64,000 nucleotides of DNA from Populus alba (Eukaryota > Streptophyta > Magnoliopsida > Malpighiales > Salicaceae): positions 17,897,357 to 17,961,356 of the forward strand of contig NC_133302.1 in assembly GCF_005239225.2 (NCBI RefSeq), given 5' to 3'. The translations under genes were made by a program, and so were the position numbers. Below, piece after piece: positions 46,285 through 59,749 of this stretch. A model generated the notes under the pieces. That model made no database searches, was not told the origin of the DNA, and saw only the letters and a program-made list of their open reading frames with translations. Within the stretch, counting starts at the first letter, position 1. Each line of letters opens with the position of its first letter.

Positions 46285-49272
46285 TCATAGAATGGCACAG
46301 CCTCCCTTATTGCGGAGCTCCTCGTGAGCCTTCTCTAGCCTCTCTCTAAGCATGCGAATTTCTTCGTTTGATTTCCTTTGCTCTAATTGTGCGCTCTCTT
46401 CTGCCCGTAATCGTGCAGCTTGCTCTTCTGCCAACCGCCGCTCAAGATTACCCGTTGCCTCTTTAAGCTTCATCTCAACCTGCAAAAATATTAGCATCAA
46501 TAAGCAATGGATAGTTTCTCTAAATTTTGAAATATATATATATATATATATCGTTTTGATGTGCTGATGTCAAAAATAATTTTTAAAAAATAAAAAAAAA
46601 ATATATTATTTTAATACATATCCGAACAAAAAACCACTTTAAAAAACAACCATGACTACACTCTCAAACACCCTCCTAGCTATCCATCAAACCACTTCAA
46701 AATTTGATCTTCAACAAGAGCACATGGGAAGTCAGTAAAATCAAGGGAATTGAGGAATACCATATCAGTTACTCGTTTCAATTGATCTTCATATTGCCTT
46801 CTCATCTGCTCCTGCAACTCTGATATTTCTCCTATAGAAAAATTCCCTTTCAAGGAATCAACCTCTTCTTGTTGACCACGGAAGTTCATTTCCCCTTTCT
46901 GTCAAATCAATCAAGTTATTCTCCTAAAACTTTTACAATAAAATTATCGAAATTTTAAAACACTCACCTGTATTTCAGCAAATAATTCGTCACTGTATGG
47001 TTGACCACCATTTTGTTCTATGACTCTGTTTACAAGGGATAGAAGCTCCTGCACTTGCTCAACTCCCTTAAGTACATCTTTAGTTTTGTTATTAAAAAGA
47101 ACTCGTCGATTTTCACAGAGTGTGAGAACTTCCTGCATAGATTTTTAAAAGATTGTCAAGCATTTAAATAAACTACAAAATCTTGCATGAGATATCTTGC
47201 ATTTAATCACTAGGGGTAGATATCTGGCCAATCACTCGAGAAGAAACATTCCATCTATCGCCTGATGAACAATTTTACTTTTGACATTGACAGAATTTGT
47301 TGATTATCATAATCATTTTTTGTTAACAACCAATAAAAATCAAATTTCAAAAGATACTCATCTGACAGATAATTTGTCAGTAAGCCAACAAACCAGTTGA
47401 GCTCATTCAACCAAATGTCAGCTAATTTCTCAAAGTAGTTAATAACTTTTTCAAAGTGTTGAAGCATGACCAGCACCGACCAGCCAAGAAGTCTCCAGTC
47501 TAAATATCTAGACTCTTAAACCCTTTTCAAATAGTATGGTTTTCTATTTAGAATGTCAAGGCCATACAAGATGTTTTTATGCTAAGGCTGCACTGCTACT
47601 AGTAAGCTTGCATTTATACTTATTTTTAACTTAAATAACACAAAAGATCATGTCAACAGCATAACATTGGTAAAATTGTATTAAAAATATCTTGGCACAA
47701 AATAGCAGCACACCAACCAAGAGCATTTCGATCTGCATGATTTAGCAATTGTTCAAATTTTGTAAATGTATCTATAGCTTCATAACAAGTCAATTCTAAG
47801 GAATGCAATAACAATTAGTAATCTTGAGTCTACACTCATTTTCAATTCAACTCATGTCATAGGCATCTAGTAAGTTGCAATATAAAATCTTACAGCACAG
47901 AATAGTGGCAGACCAATCCAGAGCATTGGGATCTATATCACTTAGCAAAATTCCCAACCTTGTTATTTATTTACAATCAACAAGAAGTTCATTTTTTTAC
48001 AATTTTACTGTCACTTGTGGAAAACCAAACCAAATCAAAGGTATAGATTTAAGTTAAAAAAGTACAAAATTTTTGCACAGCATTCATTATAGTTACCGCT
48101 AACTGAAAGAACACCACAGAACCATGACTAGGTAAAACAAAGGAAATTATGCAAGGAAAAGAGAAAAGAAAAGGTAAAGAAAACTCTGGAAAGAAGTGTT
48201 CAGTAAAAAGAGAAATCATTTAGTAAAATTATTAGTAAACTAAATGCACTACAAGAAATTTGAATTAAAATTCAAAAAAAGTTTGCCAGATTTACAAAAA
48301 TTGACATCTTTAAATTTTAGTTTGCTGAAGGGTCCTAAGGCATCTCAGACTTCAAATTTTGCAACCTTAAACAACAACTATTCTCTGGAGACCAACATGT
48401 TGAGAGCATAATCAAGCTCACCTCTAATCAACATGAAGTTGTATGCTGTAAACTATGTTAAAATACAACATGCTAATGACGCCATTAAAATTCCTGACAA
48501 TAAAGAGTTTAAACTCTTGAGATGCCATTCTTGTACAACTCAAACAAAGAGCCAGAGTAACAAATGCAATCATACTAAATTTCAAAACCTCAAGTGTAAC
48601 AAGTCAAAAAGAAAAGGAAGAAACCTTTAAAGGCTGTGGACACTCACGGCCCAAATAGTCTTCTAAAGTCTCATCATTATCTTCAAGCTCATCTCCCCCA
48701 GTGAAGACTACAATCATGTAGTCAAGTATCTTACTTCCAAACAAAGTTTGTAAGCTGCGAAGGGCTGCTTCTTCTTCTTGTGAAAAGCGGGTCCTAACTG
48801 AGAAAACTACTAGGACAGCATGGATCCCATCCTTTGCCATATTAATACATTTGACAATTTCTCTGCCAACAAATTCAGATCCGGCAGAAAAATCAAAAAG
48901 TCCTGCAATGGCTATTTTGTTAGTTCTTATGTACCAAGAAGTTGTAAGCAAATTATGAAATACAAAAATAACAACAATGGAGTAGAATGGTTGTTTGTGA
49001 CCAGGTTATTTTGCATAAAATAGCTTGCTGTCCATACCAGGAGTATCAATGACATTGATAATCTGACCATCTCTCAGTGCAGTTCTCTGCAATTCACAAC
49101 TACTGGTAACACCGGATGAGCTAGCCCTTGACTTGAAGGCCTTTCTTCCAAGAATACTGTTACCAGTTGCACTTTTTCCATTGCCTGTGCGTCCAACTAA
49201 AACAATTGTCCGAACCCCATTTGATGGTGAAGCAAACTCCCAATCGTCATCCATTGCACTTCCACCCATCAA
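46285..49272 (-). CDS. AIG1/IAN-type GTPase with CaaX box
   Basis: Five exons on the minus strand (49272-49038, 48902-48625, 47132-46968, 46898-46761, 46479-46285) give 336 residues. The AIG1 GTPase domain fills about 20-225: P-loop GRTGNGKS at 27-34, switch Thr in GVTSS near 56, DTPG at 76-79, the conserved box LVVFSVRTRFSQEEEAAL at about 109-126, and TGGDEL at 146-151. The rest, about 227-330, is charged coiled coil (LERRLAEEQAARLRAEES). The last four residues, CAIL, form a CaaX box whose final Leu favours geranylgeranylation, so membrane attachment is likely. The family is the plant immune-associated nucleotide-binding group first seen in avirulence responses. The first of two adjacent Met codons was used; the second is equally possible. 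A 5' UTR intron, 49989-49288, fits good splice sites. Confidence 0.94.
46545..46680. mobile_element. Partial MITE-like element in AIG1-like intron 4
   Basis: It begins in a TATATATA tract, contains TCGTTTTGATGTGCTGATGT (the reverse complement of the family's centre) and ends CTCAAACACCCTC. Only one inverted end remains. Confidence 0.6.
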
Positions 49273-50043
49273 GCCAGATCAGATCACCTACAACATCTCA
49301 TATTTTAACACACTTTTGGTAGGGAATTCCATTTGTATAACTTATAAGTAACAATGCAACTGATCATACACGGTTTCTTTATGGTCAAAACAAACATCTT
49401 ACGTTTGAATATCAAGCAAACCTCTTAAGACAATTTAAATCCATAAAGTAACTATGATACTAAAGCTGCTCCACAATGTGATACAATCAAAAACCTTGCA
49501 AGAAACGTTTGAAAGCCAAAAAAGAAAAGCACGGTGATTCTATCATACTGGTCACCTTACAGAAACACAATTCAACTGAAGATCAACAAAACCCCCACCA
49601 CCAACACACAAGAAACATTTGAATATCAGCAAATTTAAGAAAACAAAGATGATCAAAATAACATAATAGCGAAGAGATATAACCCTACAAAGAAAACATA
49701 AACCAAAGAACCCAGTACCCCTGATTAGAAAATTTCAGATCCGATTTCTAATTGAAAATTAAGCAAAACCCAGAATTCAAAGAGATTCGAGAAACAGAAA
49801 AGGTAAAGTCTTTATCCTTTTTTTGCTTGTACACTTTTATCTTTGCCTGCAACCAAACCAAACCAAACCAAAGAAAGAGAACCCACAAGACTTGTGAAAA
49901 CAGGCAAACATTACAGTGCAAAGGAAAGAATACAAAGGAAAACTTTAATCATCGTACAAGATAAGTTAAGGATTAAGGAGATTACTTACTTGATTAATTA
50001 AGAGAGATAGAGAGAGACCAAACAACCTAGAGAAGATAAAGAG

Positions 50044-50050
50044 ATTTATA
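50044..50050 (-). promoter_or_regulatory. Putative TATA box of the AIG1-like gene
   Basis: TATAAAT on the minus strand. A start near 50015 would place the leader exon before the predicted intron donor at 49989. Confidence 0.5.
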
Positions 50051-51299
50051 GCAATTTAATGAGCTATAATAACTAGTGATAAAATACAACTCCCATCTTA
50101 TGTATAATACCAAAGACTACAGGGACTAGGAAACATCTTGTTAAACACGCTTTTCTGGATTCTGTTCCCTTTACTTCAAAGCTTACTTGGGATAAAATCT
50201 GAACCGTTCCAAATGTTCTTGGACTGGTAGCTTCTTCTTCTTCTTTTGGTTTTATTTACAGAGTAACTGTATTGTATTCTAGTTTCTGTTTCCCTCGTTA
50301 CTGACATTGAAAATAAGTTGAAAAGAGAAAAAGGTGTTTTTAAAAATTTTAAAATTTTTTAAAAAAATATATAATTTTAAATTATTTTGATATATTAATA
50401 TAAAAATATATAATATATTTTTAATATAAATTACTTTAAAATACAACCCCTATCATAATTTCAAAAATTATCTGAATGTGTTACTGATAATTATAAATAC
50501 TTTTAAGAGCTTGTTTATTTTATGGTGAAAAAATATTTTTAAAAATTAATTATTATTATAATATTACACAAGCTCTAAATATAATTGAAAATATAGTTTA
50601 ATAATTTTTAAATAGTTTTGATTGGTTTAAAATTGCTTAAAAACCATTAATTTAGTATTTTATTTTCGTAGGTTTTAGACAAAATCGTTTTCAATCCTAT
50701 TATCAAATACACATTTAAACTCATATTTTTAAAATCGAATACTTTTGGATAGTCTCACCATCAACCACTACTCAAAGTATAAAAAACAATTATTATTATT
50801 ATTAACAAAACATTAAAAGAAGTGGCTAAATAAGATAAGCCACACCTTAAATAATGCTTCTTTTTTTTTTTTTACTCTTTAATGATTTAAATTTTTTTAT
50901 TTAGTTTTTTTTAATATTAAATTATTTTAGAAGTTCTGTTTGGTAGTTTGTTTTGTGTTATATACATATTTTAGGTTTTTTTTTTTTTTTTGCACACCTC
51001 AACTAAAATAACTTTAAATCTCAAAATTAGATATTAAGTTTAATATTAACAATTTAAACTCCAGATTTTTTGTTTTCAGGCTTTTTGATAATGGATACTG
51101 CAAGGCAATGGATTACAATGGAAATTGCAAGCCTATTATTATAAACCTACTGATTAGCCTATAAACTATTAACTTACAAGTTATCTGCCTACAAGATTAC
51201 AATTTTACAATAAATAAATTTTGAAAATCTTGAAAATTTAATTCAAACGCATTGTTTTCTTCTTTTTTTGGCCTTGGTTTACGTTAAAAAAAAAATTAG
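50051..51299. other. AT-rich spacer, no gene seen
   Basis: Upstream region of the AIG1-like gene followed by simple A/T-rich sequence with T runs (50863, 50977). No coding signal. Confidence 0.5.
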
Positions 51300-51650
51300 G
51301 GGTAAGAAACCAATTAAACTGAGAAAACCAGAAAAATTAACTGGAAAAACCGAACCATAAAAAAAAAACCAATTAAACCTATTAAAATTTTAAAAAAAAA
51401 AAAAACGACCAGTTCGGTTTCTATTTTTTAAGTCTAAAACTGAAAAAACCAAACTGAACTGAACCCAAACTAGGAAAAAAAAACCGAGTCCAAACTGAAA
51501 AAAACCGAGCTAAACCGGTTTTGTTCCTAAAAAACAGAGCCGAACCGAAACCGGTTGGTTTGAACCGGTTTCAGTTCGGTTTTGGTTTTTTTAAAAAAAA
51601 ACCGGTTTGGTTAATTTTTTTAATAAAAATTGAAACCAAACTATATCATC
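51300..51650 (-). repeat. Degenerate AACCGGTTT-type repeat, reverse orientation
   Basis: Same word family as 21181-21515 but inverted: AAACCAATTAAAC, AACCGAGCTAAACCGG, AACCGGTTTGGTTAA. Confidence 0.6.
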
Positions 51651-51879
51651 ACCCATAAAAAAAAAAAAAAAAAAAAAAAAGTTATGGATAAAAGCATATT
51701 AACTACCTTGCTGCTGCTTACTTTAAGGATGCATTAGAAAGTGTCCATCTTCATTATATTATGCATTTTAGCATTTTAGTTTGTTTCTCTTACAAGTTTA
51801 GATCATGTCTTTTCTATAGTCTGTCTCTTATTTTTTCTAATCCAAACATCATAACTCTAATAAATGATATTCATCTTGT

Positions 51880-52900
51880 TTAACTCATGATCAAGTCTTA
51901 TCTTTTATTTAGGCCCACACTTATTTTAATATGGAAACGCTTATAAAGTTCAGTCCATTATTTCATTTTTCTTACCTTTTAACTTAAATTATCTCTTTGA
52001 CTGATTTATCATGTAACGATACTATTCTCCTAGATTTATTTTTTTATATATAATTTTAATTTTTAATATTAGAATCTGTTGAAAATGAAGCTTCATAATT
52101 TTTTTATTTTCTTTTTATAAATTTATTTTGATCTCATGACTCATGTCACAAGTTTAAGAGTTTAATCCGTGTTGACTCAGTTTGTGTTTTTTAGACTGCT
52201 TTTTCTAATTATTTTTTTTTCATCCTTCAACATTGAGTTGATTAGAAAATTGGAAATTCATAATTTTTTTATTTGTTTTATATGGTATTATTTCGATCTC
52301 ATGACTCGAGTTGACTCTGTTTATTTTTTTTCTTTTAATTGAATCTTTTATTATATCGAGATTCCATAATTTTTTTTTTCCATTTGCTTTTTATGGGATT
52401 ATCTCGATCTCATAACTCAGGTCATGGGATTGGCAAGTTAACTAAAAGTTAGCTCGGGTAATTTTTTGTCTTTTTTTTTAATTTAATAAATTTATTTTTT
52501 ACTTTCACCTTCCAACAACTCAATCTTTTTTTTTTTTTTTTTTAATTTCCTCATTCAATAATAAGTTGTTTTGAAATTAGGCTTCGTTATCTTTTTTTAA
52601 CTTTTTTTATGTGGAGTTTATTCAAGTCATATGGATTTAATTTTTTTTTCTTTTATTTTTAACCTTCAACATTGAATTTATTAAAAATAAAATTTTTTTT
52701 GTTTTTTTTATATATATATAAGTTACCTTTGGTCTCATGATATAGTTGACGGTTTAACAAGTTTACTCAGATTTACGTGGGGTGGTTTTTTTTCAATTTT
52801 ATCATTTAACATTAGATTGGTTGACTGAATATTAAGTTTCATGATTTTTTTTATTTATTTTTTATAGAATTATTTGATATTTATTGCTCATCCGAGTCAT
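51880..52900 (+). repeat. Diverged array of the 166-bp repeat family
   Basis: Anchors TTTGATCTCATGACTCATGT (52127), TTCGATCTCATGACTCGAGT (52284) and CTCGATCTCATAACTCAGGT (52394) begin units containing AGTTGACTC- and GTTAGCTCGGG-type blocks and TTCAACATTGA. Spacings of 157 and 110 show loss of parts. Confidence 0.65.
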
Positions 52901-55900
52901 GAATAATAAAAAAAAAATCTTCAAAATATTCACTTTTTTTTAGAATGAGATCTTCAAAATCAACAGTCAATGAATTCTCTAATAATAAGATTAAAAAGGA
53001 TAAAAACTCCTTGTTTTTTTTTTTCCGCCAAACAACTTACTTGTACTTGACTCTTGTGGATTAAAAGGTTCCTTATTTCTTGTTTATTTATAATTTAATT
53101 TTGATGAATTTTTAAATAAAAATAAAAATCATTTTTTTTATTTATAAAAAATTACTCAAAAATATATCTAAATAAAATTCCATAATCTAAGAATCAAGCT
53201 TTGCATTAAATACCTAAAAAAGTTATTTTTTAATGTCTTATAAAAAATTAAGAAATTAAAAAGTGATTATTATTATAAAAAAATAGAATTTTAACATTCC
53301 ATTAACAAAAAAACAAAAACGTAAAACACTCTGCCGCTAAACTTATTGCACTATCAAATTAGAATAATATAACGATAATTTTGGCATTCTAAAAGAAATA
53401 TAAAAAAATTTACTATTGATGTAATACGATCTTTTTTTAGATTAGGGAAAATTGTTTTTTTTTTTTTTTTTTAATACAGTAAAATGATTCAATCAACTTT
53501 AAAATAAAATAAAAACTTTTAGCTTCCTTTTCAATTTTTAAGCACAATAAAGATACTGAATTTTTTTTTTTGTATTTTTTTATCTTTTTTTTTTGTTATA
53601 ATCAAACTTGGATTAGGAATAATTTGATATTTTAATAAATATTAAATATTTATGAAAAAATTTGGCTAGCACGTGCAACATATGTGCCAGCTTTTAGAGT
53701 GTCTTCATGCTCTTAATAATCATCGTTCAACAACATAATGCCAACTTCCGTTAATGATGTTGGAAGCATAGCGATGTCTCCTTTCACATGGGAGGTGGTG
53801 TGTGTGATGTTTTGGGTGATGGTTTGTTATAAAATTCCTTTTTTTTTTTTTTTTATTTTTTATTCTCTCAAAAAACTTGCACTGACCATTAAAATTTCAT
53901 AGTTGTCTTTTTTATTTACTAATATATCAATTTTGGTCTTCATTTATTTGATTTTTAATTTTTATTCTTGGCCCTTTTATAATATTTCAATTTGTTTTCA
54001 ATTTTATCATTAGATCTATAATTGTGAATTTGTTATTTTTTTCAAATACGATCTTCATTGTTTTGATTTTGATTTTGATTTTTACATTTTTTTGTGATCT
54101 TGATTTTTCTTAATAATTTTTCCTTGCAATTAAAAATTCTAGGTTGTCCTTTCATTTATTTTTATTTCAAATTAGGTCCTCATTATATCAATTGCTATTT
54201 TTTTTTTTGATCTTTTGTATAATTGATTTATTTTTTAATTTTATCTTTCAATTTAAAATTCTAGATTGTCATCTTATTTTCTTTTTATTTCAAATTAGGT
54301 TAACATTCTTTTAATTGCTGTTTTTTGTTTTAGATCTTTTTGTATAATTGATTTTTTTTTTCAATTTTATCCTTTAAAATTTGATTTGTTGAGAGTTGGA
54401 CTTTGTGGTTTTTTTAGATAAAGCGCTTCCAGTTTAGTGTCTCGGTCACAAAGATAAAGTTAATACATGTTAACATTATTTTTTAGTTTTTTACACTTGT
54501 TTTTTTTTTTTTTTTTTGCTTCAAATTTATTTTGAAAACAAGGCTTCATGACTTTATTTAGTTTCCTTTCAATCATGATCATGATCTTATAACTTGTGCA
54601 GCAGGTTTGGGCGGGTAACCCATATATTTTTTTTTGTTGCTTTATAATATTCACTTTTATCCTTTAGAATTGGTTTCTTTTTAAAATTAAGCTTTGTTAT
54701 TTTTCTAGTTTTTCCCTTCTTATTAAGTTATCATGTTCGCATGATCCGGCTTGCGAAGTTTTATCGGTCTTACCTAGGTTTGCAAGTGTTTTATTTTTTT
54801 GGGCTTTTTTTTTGTTAATTTTTATTTCAATTTCATTATTTTATATTTGGATTATTGGAGATTGACAATTATTTTTTTTTCCAACTTGCTTTCTATTTCT
54901 CCTAGTTATAATTATTACCTTTTCTTTTAAAATTCAATTCTTTTTACATTTGTTGTTTTTTCTATCATATAATTGAAAATCTTCTTATTTGATTAGTAGG
55001 ATATATGATTCAAGTCATGATTTTTTACATTACATAAACTAATTAGGCCTAGTTCAAGTGAAACGCGAGCCACCTATTTAGTTATTTTTTAAACCAAAAC
55101 TTTGTTAGTGTTTTTAGTTTTAAAAAGACTCTCAAACATTTCCTTTACATACATCAGATTAAAATGTCACATTTTGTGTCCTAGTTATATTGACAAGTTA
55201 ATTTCATTTATTTATTTAGAACTTAGCTAGAGTCAGATTTGATTAGGCTTTATTTTAATCAAAATAACATTGTTTTTTTTACATTATTTTAGAGTTTTTT
55301 TTAATTAAAAAAATTATTTTAAGTTGATCAACCAAGTCAACGATCGGTTTGGTTGTTATAACCATATTATGTTGGATGCTAGCTCCCTTATCCTTGCACC
55401 TTCAACCAACTGCATTTAAATCTAAATAATGTTATGGATGAATAAAATCAAGGAATTAGACATCGCCTGTTAACTACTTCAGAAACATTAAAGGCAAACT
55501 GTGTCTTCAGCCTACCACTGCCCAATTTGAGAAAATCTCACAAAAAAAGAACTTTTTCATGGAAGAAGTGTTTGGATAATCTAAAAAAGAAAGAGAAGAA
55601 CGTTAGCGAAACTGAAATCTTAGCCGGCGACCGAAGCTAGAAGGAAGGAAGGGCATCAGCAACATGTGTGAGAGCTGAAGCATATCTAAACAAACTATAC
55701 CGAGGAAGAAGAAACGGACGAGCATGTCCCCATCTTCCATGCTCCACGCGATCTCCAATCGAAGTTCATAAGGCCTTCTTGCACAGGAGACTTGTCTCAG
55801 TAAAAACAAAAACTTGTGCTGTTATTTCACACTCTTTTGACTAAGTTTCGTTTGTTTCTTTTTGGTAAACAGAAAGGGCATTGGAAAGTCTCTCTACTCT
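52901..55900. other. Long T-rich spacer with roughly 120-bp repeats
   Basis: Mostly T-rich on this strand. Around 54167 and 54288 a TTTTATTTCAAATTAGGT block starts two related units that end in TTGTATAATTGATTT. 55600-55810 is of higher complexity, with a 68-codon minus-strand frame I cannot identify. It could be a divergent promoter transcript upstream of the methylesterase-like gene. Confidence 0.45.
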
Positions 55901-56208
55901 CGTTGAAAACTCAAATTGCAAGAAAGAGAGAGAGATGAGCATTTATAGCCAGCCTCACCCCCACCCCTCTCCCCTCTCCTACTTCTACCTACTCTCTCTC
56001 TAATATTCCAAAAGACAGTAAAAAAAAATTAGTATTAAAGAATCATTGAGGAACCTCTCTGGCTTCATATAGAATATCATTTTTATTTTGGCAGAGAAGC
56101 ATGCTGCTTTCCATGAAAATTTCTTGACTTTTGCTCGCTTTCTGTCAAAATTAACTCAAAACTACCTCGAAAGATTTGTGGGTTGTTGATAAAAGAGGTT
56201 TTGCAATA

Positions 56209-59200
56209 ATGGGTAATCATTTTACTTGCATGGCAAAGAAGGAAGCTAGAGATAATCATGGATCAAGAAGCAAGAGAATGGGCAGGTCTCAGAGGAAGTT
56301 GTTGGCAGAGGAAGAGCTCTTGCATAGACAAGCTTTATCTATGGCACTACAACAGCACCAATTGTCTCAGAGATTTGATGGATCCATGTCCAGGAGGATT
56401 GGCTCTACTAGCTCTAGAAGAAGAAATCTCTCTGATCCTTTCTCTAATGGAAAACAGGTTCCTCATTTGGCTGTCTGAAGACATTTATTTGATGCTTTTG
56501 CTTTTATAGTTAAGCTGCTTTGTTTCCCTTTTTAATGTAAAATTGCTGAGTTAATTATACTCGGTTCTTTACTTGATTGGATCTGATATGGAAAGTGGAT
56601 GATGTACCATGATTAATTATGGGCGCAGTTGAGAAAAAAGTCTCCAATTATGAGTGCAAGCATCAAGTTTCATTTAAAAAGAGATGAAGGGAAAAGGGAT
56701 TCTTTTACTTTTTTGTTTGTCTGATTACTTGAAAAGTGGAAAAGTATGTTCAGTTAAGTCTCTGCGCTCTTCAAGATCATTAAATCTTTTTTTAGTTTTA
56801 ATCAAGGGGTTACTATGGATGCAAAAGAGGATATTAGAGGACTCACTTTTTCACTTTTTCACTTTTTAATAGTTAATGCTAGCTGGAGCTACCGCTCCTT
56901 TTCTGGTCCACTCTTAGTTCTAGAGGAGAGAACTTTGAACCAGTCCATTTATGCCCTAAAGCTCTAGTATGTCTATTGGGAATGGACTAGCCTATGCAAC
57001 TTACACTAATAGGATTAAATGAGTCTCTAGACGAATCAGACTAGTTGGGAAGTTAAGAGTCGTAACTTGTAATGACAAAGATGAAGAATAAGATGTGGTA
57101 ATTGCATTAGCCATGAAAAGAAGTGGAAATCATCATGGAAACGTTTGAAGTTCTGAAGGTTGTTGAGACTGTCATGGTCCTTTTTGAAAATCATACTCGC
57201 AGCTCCAACATAGAACAAAGCTGTACTGCAGCTAGTGCTTGCCCTCATAAAAAGTTCTTATTTGTGCAAGAAAGGTAAATGAGTGTCGAGAAAAAGTTGA
57301 GTTCCTGTTGAATGGATTTAAAATTTAAATGGCTAGCTTAAACTTCTCCTTTATTATGTGTACAAGACAATAAGTTCATTTGTGTTGTGCATTTTTTATT
57401 GAAACGTGGAAAATCTCTATGCAATACATTTTATAATTGCCAGCAGAACATCTGAGATCTATTTTGGGATGCCTAAAGTGTTCTCCTCAGTTTTTTGCTC
57501 TTAGCTTCTTTTTTGGCTTCCGTTTTCTATTCCATGATTGATATACACAAGTCATATGTCAGAAAATGGTTTCTGATCTGTCATAGTTGATGACCTTCAC
57601 TTTTCGCCTTTTTTCAACTTACAGAATGTTGTCAGATTTTCGTAATTGTGTTGTAAATTCTTTTCAGGTGCCTGACTTTTTGGAGAATATAAAGCTAAAG
57701 AAGTTTGTTCTGGTGCATGGAGAAGGTTTTGGAGCATGGTGTTGGTACAAAACTATTGCTTCATTAGAGGAAGCAGGATTGGTTCCCATTGCCATAGATC
57801 TAACAGGATCAGGCATTGATCTGGCAGATACAAACAGTGTCACAACATTGACAGAATACTCAAAACCATTGATTAGTTATTTAGAAAACTTGCCTGAGGA
57901 TGAACAAGTCAGTCATAAGCATCTTATTAATTCTCCATGTACTTTGTGAGTGTACTATGCAATATTTTTTGATGTACTGTTCATCTGCAGGTTATTTTGG
58001 TTGGCCATAGTGGTGGAGGTGCCTGCGTCTCTTATGCACTTGAGCATTTCCCCAAAAAGATCTCGAAAGCTATTTTTCTCTGTGCTACAATGGTTTCTGA
58101 TGGTCAGAGGCCTTTTGATGTGTTTGCTGAAGAGGTATAGCATCAAAGCTTACTTGCTTAATCTAGTAAGCTCATTTAAATGCAGATCCAATTAATAAAA
58201 TCATGATAATTTGCTACCATGCCATGTCATTAATGCTTCCAGAGCATAGTAAATCAAATTACAATTCTGTTATGCTACTATTGGATTTTGAAGGGGATGG
58301 GCTAAAATCATGGTTCAATTCTTATAATAACTCAAGGTAAAAAAAAGTATCGGAATGGGTTCAGATAACTGTATCTGTCTTCAGCTAGAGAAAAAAAAGT
58401 GCTTTCTTGATATAGAATGGAGAAATCCAATAGAAATTTGGCTTCGTTCTTGAGGTCTACATGACCTCCTTAAGCCACAACTGTAAGGATACCTTCTTTA
58501 CAGAATTGTTGACTCTTCAAGTTTGTGACCCTTATTATGGAAGAGAAAGTTCGAAGAACTTTCATAATTTATGCTTTGTATGTTGTTTTGTGTGGTTAGA
58601 TGCCATGCCTTTGACATTTGCAAGCTTCCTCTATTCTGTGATGACCAAGATCCTTACATCTGATGCTTAAACTGCCGTATGATGCTATGCTATCTACCTA
58701 ATTCTATTTATCCAATTGTCCTATCTCTTATGACAAAACCCTATATCAGATAGGAAGCTTCCTGATCTGCTCCTTGAAACTATTCCTGAAACCTTACAGT
58801 TGTGTACTAAATAAAGGATCAGATGAGATTGAAAACTCTGAATCAATTCCTCATAGCGTTAAGAGCTTCTATAAAAGACCAGGAATTGTAGCTGTGGTCC
58901 AGCTGGAATGCAGTATGGAAAGGGAAAATTTTGACAAAACCTTTGCCCATCTAGCTATCCCTAGACTCTTAGTGTTGCACCAAGCAATGGCCTTTTTTAA
59001 CAGGATTCTGTCGAACAGTTTTTATTGCTTTCAATTCTGAGTTGGATGTTCTAACTAGAGAATCTTATTGCAGCTTGGATCTGCAGAACGTTTTATGCAA
59101 GAATCACAGTTTTTGATTTATGGAAATGGTACCGACAAGCCTCCTACAGCATTCATGTTTGAGAAACAGCAAATGAAAGGTTTATATTTCAACCAATCAC

Positions 59201-59749
59201 CAACAAAGGTATGTTAAAAATCAATCTAATCATATTGCCACTGTTTCTAAAATAATCCAGACCTAACTGTTGCAAAAACAAGCCACTTCTCAACATTGTG
59301 TGACATCATATGGCTATCCATTTTGACCCGTGTATCCAGCTACTTGGGCTAATATCAAACTGCTTTGGGTGTAGAAGCCTACCATAGTCACAAAAGAACT
59401 TCAGTTGTCCTTCCTCTAACTAATATGTGTCCATTACTATTTCCGGTAAAACTCATTCAAAGTTTGGTACTTTCAGGATGTTGCGTTGGCCATGGTTTCA
59501 ATGAGACCTATTCCACTTGGTCCCATCATGGAGAAGCTATCATTGTCCCCTGAAAAATATGGAACTGGTCGGCGGTTCTTCATTCAGACACTGGATGATC
59601 GTGCTCTTTCACCAGATGTCCAAGAAAAGCTAGTGAGAGAAAATCCACCAGAAAGAGTCTTCAAGATTAAAGGAAGTGATCACTGCCCATTCTTTTCAAA
59701 GCCTCAGTCCCTGCATAAAATGTTGCTGGAGATTGCTCAAATTCCATAG
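56209..59749 (+). CDS. Methylesterase-like alpha/beta-hydrolase (MES11 group)
   Basis: Five exons (56209-56457, 57668-57907, 57991-58134, 59074-59208, 59477-59749) give 346 residues. The N-terminal 83-residue exon is basic and Ser/Arg-rich (RSQRKLLAEEELL, SSRRRNLSDP) and resembles the extension of the MES11-like group, often annotated as chloroplastic. It starts MGNHFTC, a myristoylation-type sequence. The hydrolase core follows: KKFVLVHGEGFGAWCWYKTI, nucleophile VGHSGGGA with Ser170, Asp297 in LDDRALS, and His325 in KGSDHCPF. The Ser-Asp-His spacing (127 and 28) is close to that of tobacco SABP2. The triad is therefore complete, and hydrolysis of a methyl ester such as methyl-IAA, methyl-jasmonate or methyl-salicylate is possible. 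The substrate cannot be read from sequence. The gene converges on UPF3. Confidence 0.93.

Noticed and set aside
55603..55809. 68-codon minus-strand frame upstream of the MES-like gene
   Set aside because: Too short and unrecognised; promoter-region sequence is the simpler explanation.
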